Assembly: GCA_002396205.1 (NCBI GenBank)
Contig: DGXB01000052.1
Span: forward strand, 1 to 29,065
Reading direction: 5' to 3'
Length of the DNA: 29,065 bases
From: Bacteroidales bacterium UBA4243
GTDB lineage: Bacteria > Bacteroidota > Bacteroidia > Bacteroidales > F082
Position numbers and translations under genes: made by a program. Below are positions 14,059 through 21,217 of this stretch, in pieces. The first letter of the stretch is position 1, and the number at the start of each line of letters is the position of its first letter. Below the pieces are notes generated by a model. It saw nothing but the letters and a program-made list of their open reading frames with translations. It did not search any database and was not told the origin of the DNA.

Positions 14059-14903
14059 GGTTCCAATTTTGCGGCAAAATTACGAAAACTACCGACCAAT
14101 TCGACAGCCTCGCGCGCTTTTTTCACGTCGTGGACGCGCAAGATGTCGGCGCCGTTGAGCAAGGCTATGGTGTTCAGCACGGTGGTGCCGTTTTCAGCTT
14201 CCTGTGGCATGGTGCCCAACACCTTATTTATTAATGACTTCCGCGAAATGCCGATGAGGATGGGTAAATGGTTGTAGCGGTATTTATCCATGTCGCTGAG
14301 CAACTGATAGTTGGCTTCCAAGTTTTTGCCGAAACCAATGCCAGGGTCGAGGATGATCTGTTGTTCGCCAAAGGATTCAAGAATTTGGCATTGCTGTTCA
14401 AAGAAGTCGTGAACGGTTTGGTAGATGTTGCCGCCGAGGGCGTATTGGTGCATGGTCTCGGGTGTCCCAACACAGTGCATCATGACATAAGGAATATGGT
14501 TTTGGCCGATGTAAGGCAGCATCTCCGCATCGAAAAGCCCGCCCGAGATGTCGTTGATGAGGTCGGCCCCCTCGCCGATGCAGGCCTCTGCTACGTTTTT
14601 CCTGAATGTGTCGATGGAAACAAGCGCGTCAGGAAAACGTTTCCTGATGGATTTCAGAATCGGAACGACGCGCTCCATCTCCTCCGCTTCTGTGGCGATG
14701 GCGTTGTTGGGACGGGTGGAGCAGCCGCCGATGTCGATGAAGTCGGCACCTTCATTGAGCATTTGCCCAACGTGTTGCAAGGCATTGTACATCAGGTTGT
14801 AGCGACCACCGTCGGAGAACGAGTCGGGTGTCACGTTGAGGATGCCCATCACTGCGGGACGGTCGAAAATGTAAGATTTACCCTTTGAAAAAAGTTGCAT
14901 CAT
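14055..14903 (-). CDS. folP: Dihydropteroate synthase
   Basis: Folate pathway enzyme joining 6-hydroxymethyl-7,8-dihydropterin diphosphate and p-aminobenzoate; it is the target of sulfonamides. The 282-residue product shows MGILNVTPDSFSDGGRY (about 19-35), ADFIDIGGCSTRPN, VSIDTFR, NDISGG, VMMHCVGTPETM, ILDPGIGFGK, ISRKSLI (SRK motif) and RVHDV. I chose ATG 14903 (or 14900, an equal possibility); the longer frame from 15119 crosses the opposite-strand DUF1599 gene and the shared promoter. It is the first gene of the folP-cdaA operon. Confidence 0.95.
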   Translation of the reverse strand: MMQLFSKGKSYIFDRPAVMGILNVTPDSFSDGGRYNLMYNALQHVGQMLNEGADFIDIGGCSTRPNNAIATEAEEMERVVPILKSIRKRFPDALVSIDTFRKNVAEACIGEGADLINDISGGLFDAEMLPYIGQNHIPYVMMHCVGTPETMHQYALGGNIYQTVHDFFEQQCQILESFGEQQIILDPGIGFGKNLEANYQLLSDMDKYRYNHLPILIGISRKSLINKVLGTMPQEAENGTTVLNTIALLNGADILRVHDVKKAREAVELVGSFRNFAAKLEP

Positions 14904-14915
14904 CGAAAAAAGTAT

Positions 14916-14931
14916 TATTTTTGCAAAAATA
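14916..14931. promoter_or_regulatory. Palindromic divergent promoter between folP and the DUF1599 operon
   Basis: TATTTTTGCAAAAATA is a perfect 16-base palindrome. Its plus-strand half (14916-14923) is a -7 box for the gene starting at 14940, and its minus-strand half (14931-14924) is a -7 box for folP starting at 14903. The two genes share a 36-base gap. RNA polymerase should not be able to occupy both at once. Confidence 0.7.
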
Positions 14932-14939
14932 CATTTTTC

Positions 14940-15500
14940 ATGCAAAAGAAAGATACAAAATCGCAATTTCACGCTGTGTTGGCGCAATGTCGCAAGATGT
15001 TTGTCGACAAGATGAAGGACTATGGGCCGGCTTGGCGCATCCTGCGGACGCCCTCGATAACCGACCAGATTTTTATCAAAGTGAAGAGAATCAGGACGTT
15101 GCAAACCACGACGAAGCAAATGGTAGACGAGGGCATCGAGCCTGAGTTTATCGGCATCGTCAACTATGCGGCGATGGGCGTCATACAGCTACAACTCGGC
15201 GTGGTCGACCAGCCCGACCTGACGGCTGAGGAGGCTACGGCTTTGTACGACAAGGTGACCACCGAAGCCTACGAGCTGATGACGCGCAAGAACCACGACT
15301 ATAGCGAGGCATGGCGCGACATGCGCGTCAGCTCAATTACCGACCTGATTATGAGCAAGGTGCTGCGTACTAAGAGCATCGAAGACCACGGAGGCAAGAC
15401 GCTTGTATCCGAAGGACTCGACGCCAACTATTACGATATGATCAACTATGCTGTTTTTGCCTTGATTTTGATGGGCGAGGAGGTGCGCGATGAGAAATAA
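14940..15500 (+). CDS. DUF1599 protein made of two tandem DUF1599 units
   Basis: Function unknown; probably cytoplasmic (no signal or membrane segment). The 186-residue protein is an internal duplication. Residues near 26-51 (KDYGPAWRILRTPSITDQI) correspond to 119-144 (HDYSEAWRDMRVSSITDLI), and NYAAMGVIQL to NYAVFALILM, with a constant offset of about 93-94 residues. This matches DUF1599, which is found beside folP and DoxX genes in Bacteroidota. ATG 14940 lies 16 bases after the -7 box; the earlier start at 14895 would precede the promoter. The 3' end overlaps the next gene by 11 bases, so it heads a four-gene operon. Confidence 0.88.
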   Translation: MQKKDTKSQFHAVLAQCRKMFVDKMKDYGPAWRILRTPSITDQIFIKVKRIRTLQTTTKQMVDEGIEPEFIGIVNYAAMGVIQLQLGVVDQPDLTAEEATALYDKVTTEAYELMTRKNHDYSEAWRDMRVSSITDLIMSKVLRTKSIEDHGGKTLVSEGLDANYYDMINYAVFALILMGEEVRDEK

Positions 15501-16731
15501 GAAGTCTTCGGCCATTGCGTGGGCAAGTATTTTGGCGGCCCTTGCCTCGGCGGTAGGGATTTTTTTCCTGCCTGAATATCGGTTTTGGTTTTTGGCCATC
15601 CTTTTGCTTAACTTCTTGGTTGCCACCGTTTTCAACAAAAGATTCAGCAACTTTGCGTTGGTCGTTTGCCGTTTTTTGGTGGGTGCCTTGTTCATTTTCA
15701 GCAGTTTCACCAAAGGTGTCGACCCGTTAGGGACGAAATACAAGATGCTCGACTACCTCTCGGTTTATGGCATGACATGGCTCAACGATGCGGCTTTGGT
15801 TCTGGCCTTCTTGTTGATTTTGGCTGAGTTTATCGTGGGCATCTGCCTGTTGACCAATATTTTGCCCCGATTGGCGACATTGGGCGCGACCTTGCTGATG
15901 TTGTTTTTCACCTTCACGACGCTCTTTGATGCGCTCTACGACCTCGTGCCCGATTGCGGCTGCTTCGGGACGGCCATCAAAATGAGCAACTGGCAGACGT
16001 TCTACAAGAACTTGGTCATCGACGCGGTGCTTATCCCACTGGTATTGAACAACAAACAGCTGAAAAACGGCCTTAAGCTACCTACACAGTTCATCATTGC
16101 CATTGCCTATGCCATTGCTTTCCTTGCGTTTGAGGTTTACAACTACCGCCACCTTCCCGTGGTTGATTTCATGAACTGGAAAGTGGGCAAGCAGATGAAT
16201 GCCGAACCTGCCGAACCAAGTCGTATCTACTTGACTTACAAAAACAAGGCAACGGGCGAGACCCAAGAATACCTTTCGCCCAACTATCCTTGGAACGACT
16301 CGGTGTGGATGTCGCAATGGGAATTTGTCAACCAAAGGACCGAAGGCGGTAATAACTACCTTGGTTTCAGCGCGTTGGATGAAGACGGAAACGATGTCAC
16401 TGCCGACATCCTCGCCACCGAAAACCTTTTGATGTTCACTTCCAATGACTTGTCGACGCTGACCGAGAAGGACTGGAATAAGGTGGCCGACCTCAACAAG
16501 GCGGCCCAGCAAACCGACTACACTGTGATTTGGGTCGTTGCCAACAATCCTGAATATGTGGAGCAGCTTCGCGAAAACAAAGGATTCGTTTTTGAGGTGT
16601 ATTATGGCGACGAGCTGGAAATCAAGACGATAGTTCGCTCCAACCCAGGACTGATTTGGCTCGACAGCGGATTGGTGAAAGACAAATGGAGTGTGTTCGA
16701 CTTCGATGACGCTTTGAAGGTGTTGTTCTAA
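15490..16731 (+). CDS. DoxX-like membrane protein with C-terminal extracytoplasmic domain (BT_3928-like)
   Basis: The 413-residue protein has about eight hydrophobic segments in its first 215 residues, including the DoxX-type block RFLVGALFIFSSFTKGVDP and a cysteine pair in PDCGCFG (154-160). The C-terminal part (about 230-413) is soluble and looks thioredoxin-like in layout (LMFTSNDL, YTVIWVVANNPEYVEQL, a final region NPGLIWLDSG) but I see no CxxC in it. This two-part architecture, placed after DUF1599, matches the BT_3928 family of Bacteroidota. Its role is unproven; a redox or quinone-related function is only suggested by DoxX relatives. Translation is probably coupled to DUF1599 (11-base overlap). 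Confidence 0.85.
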   Translation: MRNKKSSAIAWASILAALASAVGIFFLPEYRFWFLAILLLNFLVATVFNKRFSNFALVVCRFLVGALFIFSSFTKGVDPLGTKYKMLDYLSVYGMTWLNDAALVLAFLLILAEFIVGICLLTNILPRLATLGATLLMLFFTFTTLFDALYDLVPDCGCFGTAIKMSNWQTFYKNLVIDAVLIPLVLNNKQLKNGLKLPTQFIIAIAYAIAFLAFEVYNYRHLPVVDFMNWKVGKQMNAEPAEPSRIYLTYKNKATGETQEYLSPNYPWNDSVWMSQWEFVNQRTEGGNNYLGFSALDEDGNDVTADILATENLLMFTSNDLSTLTEKDWNKVADLNKAAQQTDYTVIWVVANNPEYVEQLRENKGFVFEVYYGDELEIKTIVRSNPGLIWLDSGLVKDKWSVFDFDDALKVLF

Positions 16732-16732
16732 A

Positions 16733-17800
16733 ATGGGCAGTTATATCATCCGAAAGTTGCTTTACGGTGTCGCGGTGCTTTGGGGTGTCGCCACTTTGGT
16801 GTTTTGCCTGTTCAACATCTTGCCTGGCGACCCCGCCCAAATGATGCTCGGCCAACGCGCCGACAAGGAGTCGGTCGATGCCATCCGCGAAGAATTGGGA
16901 TTGAACCAAAGCATTGGAAAACAGTATGTTGACTATCTAAACGACTTGGTGCCGATTTCGTTCTACGATGTCTCGAACGGCACGCAAAAGCTGGACAGGA
17001 TTGGGCGTTATGCCAAGATTGCAACGGTTGGCTCGACAGCCATCGTGCTGAAAGCGCCTTATTTGCGAATGTCGTACCAAAGCAAGCGCAAGGTGTCCGA
17101 CATTTTGGGCGAGGCCTTCCCAAACACGCTTCTGCTGGCCTTCGTCTCCATTTCCATCGCGATGGTCGTGGGATTGGCCATCGGCATCCTGACGGCTGTG
17201 TTCAACACGAAGTTTCTCAACAAGTTGACGCTTTTCGTTACCACCATTGGCATGTCGTTGCCTTCGTTTTTCGCGGCCATCCTGATGGCCTGGATTTTCG
17301 GCTTCCTGCTCGAACATTGGACGGGATTGGGCATGACGGGAAGCCTCTACACCGTCGACGAATACGGCAGGGGAGAGTTCCTCAGCCTGCGCAACCTCAT
17401 TTTGCCCGCCTTGACGTTGGGAATGCGCCCCTTGGCGGTGGTCACGGAACTGACGCGCACGTCGTTGCTTGAGGCCATGTCGATGGACTACGTTCGCACG
17501 GCACGCGCCAAAGGCCTGAAGCCGTTCCGCGTCATCTGCATCCATGCCTTGCGCAATGCGTTGAACCCCGTGGTGACGGCGGTTTCGGGCTGGTTTGCCT
17601 CGTTGCTGGCGGGCGCGGTGTTCGTGGAATACGTCTTCGACTGGAAGGGCATCGGCGTGGTGGTGGTCGACGCGCTCGACAAATACGATTTCCCCGTCAT
17701 CATGGGGGCGGTGCTGCTCATCGCGGTCATGCTGATTATCGTCAACATTGTGGTTGATATTATTTATGGGTTTATTGATCCGAGAGTGAGACTTTCTTGA
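16733..17800 (+). CDS. ABC transporter permease, DppB/OppB type
   Basis: Inner-membrane permease of the oligopeptide/nickel importer class. The 355-residue protein has the family N terminus (first helix, then FNILPGDPAQMMLG), six helices, and the cytoplasmic EAA loop EAMSMDYVRTARAKGLKP that docks on the ATPase. It ends in IIYGFIDPRVRLS, as is usual for DppB. It starts one base after the DoxX stop and ends two bases before the next start, so it belongs to the operon. No second permease, ATPase or binding protein is in the window, so it must pair with subunits coded elsewhere or act in an unknown way. Between the first and second helices it has an unusually long extracytoplasmic region (about 60-120). 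Confidence 0.9.
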   Translation: MGSYIIRKLLYGVAVLWGVATLVFCLFNILPGDPAQMMLGQRADKESVDAIREELGLNQSIGKQYVDYLNDLVPISFYDVSNGTQKLDRIGRYAKIATVGSTAIVLKAPYLRMSYQSKRKVSDILGEAFPNTLLLAFVSISIAMVVGLAIGILTAVFNTKFLNKLTLFVTTIGMSLPSFFAAILMAWIFGFLLEHWTGLGMTGSLYTVDEYGRGEFLSLRNLILPALTLGMRPLAVVTELTRTSLLEAMSMDYVRTARAKGLKPFRVICIHALRNALNPVVTAVSGWFASLLAGAVFVEYVFDWKGIGVVVVDALDKYDFPVIMGAVLLIAVMLIIVNIVVDIIYGFIDPRVRLS

Positions 17801-17802
17801 AT

Positions 17803-18558
17803 ATGGACAAAATAGGAAAATACGAATTCATGGCTGAGCCGTTCCATTGCGACTTTTCGGGACGGATGTTCCTCGGCCATCTTGGCAACCAGATGCTCAA
17901 CGCGGCTGACTTCCATTCCACCGACCGTGGCTTTGGGATGAAATACCTGATGAGTATCAAGCGGTCGTGGGTGCTGTCGCGCTTGGCCATCGAAATGGAG
18001 GAAATGCCCTCGCAATATGAACGTTACAGCATTGAGACTTGGGTGGAAAGCGCGATGAAGTTTTTCACGAGCCGTAATTTTTGCGTTTCTGACAGCAACG
18101 GGCGGGTCTATGGCTATGGCCGTTCCATCTGGGCCATGATTGATACGGAGACACGCCAGCCTACCGATATTTACGCCATCGACAACGGCGCCATCGACAA
18201 ATGGATTGTGGCCGACAAGCCTTGCCCCATCGAAAAAAGCAGCCGTGTGAAAATGACGGAAAACGCTGGTTTTGTGCGTTGCATCGACATCAACTACAAC
18301 GACATCGACATCAACGGGCACGTCAACTCGGTGAAATACATCGAGCATGTGCTTGATTTGTGGGACATTGCATGGTATCGCAAACATCGCCTCAAGCGGT
18401 TTGAGATTGCTTACGTCGCTGAGACGCACCAAGGCGATAAGATGGGTTTCTATCGTGAACAAACCGCTGAAAACGAGTATTGTGTCCGTTTGGTCAAGAC
18501 TGAGCCAGGCGAACAAAACGCTGTTGAGGTCTGCCGTTGCAAGTTGGTCTTCAGTTAA
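17803..18558 (+). CDS. Acyl-ACP thioesterase
   Basis: Predicted to hydrolyse acyl-acyl carrier protein and release free fatty acid in the cytoplasm. The 251-residue protein has the double hot-dog layout of the FatA/acyl-ACP thioesterase family. The first half contains LGNQMLNAADFHSTDRGFGM and WVLSRLAIEMEEMP. The second contains the catalytic-type block DINGHVNSVKYIEHVLD (Asn and His near residues 171-180), followed by FEIAYVAETHQGD. I use ATG 17803 since the TTG at 17797 overlaps the permease stop. It is the last gene of the DUF1599 operon and overlaps the convergent gene at its 3' end by 8 bases. Confidence 0.92.
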   Translation: MDKIGKYEFMAEPFHCDFSGRMFLGHLGNQMLNAADFHSTDRGFGMKYLMSIKRSWVLSRLAIEMEEMPSQYERYSIETWVESAMKFFTSRNFCVSDSNGRVYGYGRSIWAMIDTETRQPTDIYAIDNGAIDKWIVADKPCPIEKSSRVKMTENAGFVRCIDINYNDIDINGHVNSVKYIEHVLDLWDIAWYRKHRLKRFEIAYVAETHQGDKMGFYREQTAENEYCVRLVKTEPGEQNAVEVCRCKLVFS

Positions 18559-19309
18559 TCATCCACGAAACGCCTGCGCCAATGCCGTAGTGCTTGCCGA
18601 AATTCCTGAAATCCATGTCGGCTTCGATGTCGAGTTGCACGCGCCGCGAAACCAACCAGGTCAGGCCAAATTCCGTCATGTGTTGGCTTTTTTCCTCCCG
18701 ATGCAGGTAATGGTACGTCTCGATGAAGGCGCCAAGGCTTTCCGTGATGTTGCCGCCAAAACCTATGGCGAGGAAGGTCTTGGGGGCAGCCGTCTCGCCG
18801 TCCCATTCCAATCCAGCGTTATAGCAAAGCCAGAAGCGTTCGCCGATGGCATGTTCAAAGATGGCATACATCGCGGGAGCGAGGTGGGAGGGAAGTTGCT
18901 CCTTGGTCCCCACATGGGGCGACTTGAGTTCGGCCAAAAAACCGACCGTCGGGATGATGCCGTGACCTTCGTTCAGCTTGAACTTCACCCCAGCCGTGAG
19001 CGGGCCTACGCCAAAAGTGGGTCTTGGCTCAAGGCCGTCATAGGATAGCAAGAAGTCGGAACCCAAGCGCAATTCCATGTTCTCGAAGAGACCGTACCTG
19101 AGCATCGTGCTGTTGAGGGTGACGGTGCGTTCGCCATCAGGCATCGACTCGAAAGCGAAGCCGTTGTCCCAAGTGATTTTATGGTGTTGCACGACAGCTG
19201 CCCCATAGGTGAATCCCGGGCGGTCGGGGACGACGATTGGGAGTTCGTCTTGGGCGTGGCAAATGCCGAAAACCATTGTCAGGCCAATAAGCAAGGATAG
19301 TTTCTTCAT
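18551..19309 (-). CDS. Outer-membrane beta-barrel-type protein (phenol_MetA_deg-like)
   Basis: The 252-residue product has a signal peptide (MKKLSLLIGLTMVFGICHAQ) and then alternating aromatic/polar beta-strand sequence with no helical membrane segments: DRPGFTYGAAVVQHH, MLRYGLFENMELRLGSDFLL, GPLTAGVKFKLNEGHGIIPT, ending in VSWMIN. This pattern fits the transporter/'MetA-pathway of phenol degradation' beta-barrel family, whose name does not imply phenol metabolism here. I chose ATG 19309 over the TTG three bases upstream. Its promoter diverges from tpiA. The 3' end overlaps the thioesterase gene by 8 bases on the other strand. Confidence 0.75.
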   Translation of the reverse strand: MKKLSLLIGLTMVFGICHAQDELPIVVPDRPGFTYGAAVVQHHKITWDNGFAFESMPDGERTVTLNSTMLRYGLFENMELRLGSDFLLSYDGLEPRPTFGVGPLTAGVKFKLNEGHGIIPTVGFLAELKSPHVGTKEQLPSHLAPAMYAIFEHAIGERFWLCYNAGLEWDGETAAPKTFLAIGFGGNITESLGAFIETYHYLHREEKSQHMTEFGLTWLVSRRVQLDIEADMDFRNFGKHYGIGAGVSWMIN

Positions 19310-19352
19310 CAAATCATTGAATTATAAAATGGATTTTTGGGAATTGAAGCCA

Positions 19353-19400
19353 CAAAGATAGTAAAACTTTTGTGTGGTTATGGAATATTTCGTATTTTTG
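19353..19400. promoter_or_regulatory. Divergent promoters: beta-barrel gene and tpiA
   Basis: The minus strand reads TATCTTTG from 19360 to 19353, 43 bases before the start at 19309. The plus strand reads TATTTTTG at 19393-19400 with TTTG at 19369-19372, 20 bases upstream, giving tpiA a leader of roughly 75 bases. The AT-rich leader (19401-19481) shows no clear structure. Confidence 0.65.
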
Positions 19401-19481
19401 TCCTTTTGAAAAATCGTCATCTTTGGTTATAAACCATTGAATTTTAAATCTTTAAATCTTAAATCTGAAATAAATAATCTT

Positions 19482-20261
19482 ATGAGAAGCAAAATCGTAG
19501 CTGGAAACTGGAAAATGAACCTCACTTTCGATGAGGCCGAAACATTGGTCGACGACATCCTTGACCGCCTTGACGAGCAGGACGAGCTGAACTGCGAAGT
19601 GATCATCTGCCCGCCGTTCCCTTATCTTGAGATGCTGACGGACTATGAGTTTGACGAACAGCGCTTTAACGTGGGCGCACAGAATTGCAGTGCCTACGAC
19701 AAAGGTGCCTACACGGGCGAAGTGTCGGCCAAGATGCTGAAATCCATCGACGTGGACTACTGCATCGTCGGTCACAGCGAGCGCAGGAAATATTTCGGCG
19801 AGACCAATGAAATCCTTGCCGAAAAGATTAATCGGTTGATTGAGAACAATATGTCGCCGATTTATTGCGTTGGCGAAGTGCTTGAGGAACGCGAAGCGGG
19901 TCGCCATTTCGACGTGGTGAAGGAACAGCTCGAAAAAGGCTTGTTCCATTTGGATGGTGATGCCATCTACGACACGATCATCGCCTACGAGCCCGTGTGG
20001 GCCATCGGCACGGGCAAGACCGCCACGCCCGAACAGGCACAGGAGATGCACGCCTACATCCGCTCGCTCATCAAGGAACATTACGACGAAGCCACGGCTG
20101 ACGAAATCCGCATCCTCTACGGCGGCAGCTGCAACGCCAAGAACGCCACCGAGCTGTTCTCGCAGCCTGATGTCGACGGCGGCCTCATCGGTGGCGCATC
20201 GCTCAAGGCCGACGACTTCGTATCCATCTGCAACCAAGCCTCACATATCGGCGAAGAATAA
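19482..20261 (+). CDS. tpiA: Triosephosphate isomerase
   Basis: Glycolytic enzyme interconverting dihydroxyacetone phosphate and glyceraldehyde 3-phosphate. The 259-residue protein has every active-site block: VAGNWKMN with K11, CIVGHSERRKYFGE with H98, IAYEPVWAIGTGKTATPEQA with catalytic E170 and the flexible loop, and ILYGGSCNAKNA followed by DGGLIGGASLK for phosphate binding. The start is ATG 19482, where the conserved MRSKIVAGNWKMN begins; the in-frame start at 19437 only adds leader sequence. It has its own promoter. The prmA gene follows after about 107 bases on the same strand. Confidence 0.97.
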   Translation: MRSKIVAGNWKMNLTFDEAETLVDDILDRLDEQDELNCEVIICPPFPYLEMLTDYEFDEQRFNVGAQNCSAYDKGAYTGEVSAKMLKSIDVDYCIVGHSERRKYFGETNEILAEKINRLIENNMSPIYCVGEVLEEREAGRHFDVVKEQLEKGLFHLDGDAIYDTIIAYEPVWAIGTGKTATPEQAQEMHAYIRSLIKEHYDEATADEIRILYGGSCNAKNATELFSQPDVDGGLIGGASLKADDFVSICNQASHIGEE

Positions 20262-20274
20262 TGTTGGTTTTCAA

Positions 20275-20352
20275 CACGAATGGCCATGAATTAACCGCAA
20301 ATTTTCATTAATTCATTTCTGATAATTCGTGGTATATTCGTGATTATTCGTG
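20275..20352. repeat. AT-rich intergenic repeat with ATTCGTG motifs
   Basis: Three direct copies of ATTCGTG (20325, 20336, 20346) at 11- and 10-base spacing, one inverted copy CACGAAT (20275-20281), and an inverted pair ATGAATTAA (20286-20294) / TTAATTCAT (20308-20316) fill most of the tpiA-prmA gap. It looks like a degenerate dispersed palindromic repeat. It is too short and too simple for a CRISPR. Confidence 0.65.
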
Positions 20353-20368
20353 TATAACAAAAAGATTG

Positions 20369-21196
20369 ATGAAGACATTCGAGTATTCGTTTACTGCGCC
20401 AGGCTCCGATATTCAACATGATATGTTAGTGTCGATGCTGGCTGAAATCGGCTTCGACTCGTTCATGGACGATACGATGGGGCTAAAAGCCTATTGCTCA
20501 GCCGAAAACCGCAACGATGAGGCTGTAGAAAGCCTGCTTGCCGATTCCGCGTTTTTCGACATACATCTGCTGAAAGTGGAGGAGATGCCCGACAAGGACT
20601 GGAACGAGCTTTGGGAAGCCTCTTACCAGCCCGTGGTGGTCAACGAGCGATGCCGTGTACGCGCGCCATTCCACGCACCTGACCCTTCCTTCGAGTTCGA
20701 CCTCGTCATCGAGCCCAAGATGTCGTTTGGAACAGCCAACCATGAGACCACGTCGCAAATCATCCAGCTGATGCTTGAGACTGATTTTCAGGGGAAAACG
20801 GTCTTGGACATGGGCAGTGGAACGGCGGTGTTGGCGATTTTGGCCAAAAAATTGGGCGCGGCGCACACCGTTGCCATCGACAACGACGAATGGGCCTATC
20901 GCAACGCCTTCACCAACTGTGAGTTGAACGGCATCAGCGACATCGAAATCATACTTGGCGACGCCTTGTCCATCAAGGGCAAGTTTGACATCGTTTTGGC
21001 CAACATCAACCGCAACATCCTCTTGCGCGACATGCACTGCTATGTTGCAGCCTTGAACCCCGAAGCCCATATCTTTTTCAGCGGCTTCTACACCGAGGAT
21101 CTTGGCAGCATCAAGGCCGAGGCCGAGCGTCTGGGTTTGCGCTATTTTCGCCACCTGAGCCGCAACAATTGGGTGGCTGCCGAATTTTGTAAATAA
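20369..21196 (+). CDS. prmA: Ribosomal protein L11 methyltransferase
   Basis: S-adenosylmethionine-dependent enzyme that methylates ribosomal protein L11. The 275-residue product has the PrmA layout. The N-terminal substrate domain contains LAEIGFDSFMDD and WNELWEASYQPVVV. The Rossmann methyltransferase domain has FGTANHETTSQIIQLMLE, motif I VLDMGSGTAVLAILAKKLGA and the catalytic-type block DIVLANINRNILL. I use ATG 20369, not the TTG three bases before. The next gene starts 21 bases downstream, so the two are probably co-transcribed. Confidence 0.93.
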   Translation: MKTFEYSFTAPGSDIQHDMLVSMLAEIGFDSFMDDTMGLKAYCSAENRNDEAVESLLADSAFFDIHLLKVEEMPDKDWNELWEASYQPVVVNERCRVRAPFHAPDPSFEFDLVIEPKMSFGTANHETTSQIIQLMLETDFQGKTVLDMGSGTAVLAILAKKLGAAHTVAIDNDEWAYRNAFTNCELNGISDIEIILGDALSIKGKFDIVLANINRNILLRDMHCYVAALNPEAHIFFSGFYTEDLGSIKAEAERLGLRYFRHLSRNNWVAAEFCK

Positions 21197-21217
21197 CTGT
21201 TTTTTAATCTGCAAAGA

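Noticed and set aside
14904..15119. N-terminal extension of folP
   Set aside because: It lies antisense to the DUF1599 gene and upstream of the folP promoter box; conserved folP sequence begins near 14903.
16733..17800. Assigning the permease to nickel or dipeptide import
   Set aside because: No binding protein, ATPase or partner permease is present, and the permease sequence alone does not set the substrate.
20325..20352. Three spaced ATTCGTG copies as a CRISPR
   Set aside because: Repeats of 7 bases with 3-4 base spacers and no cas genes; better explained as a degenerate palindromic repeat.
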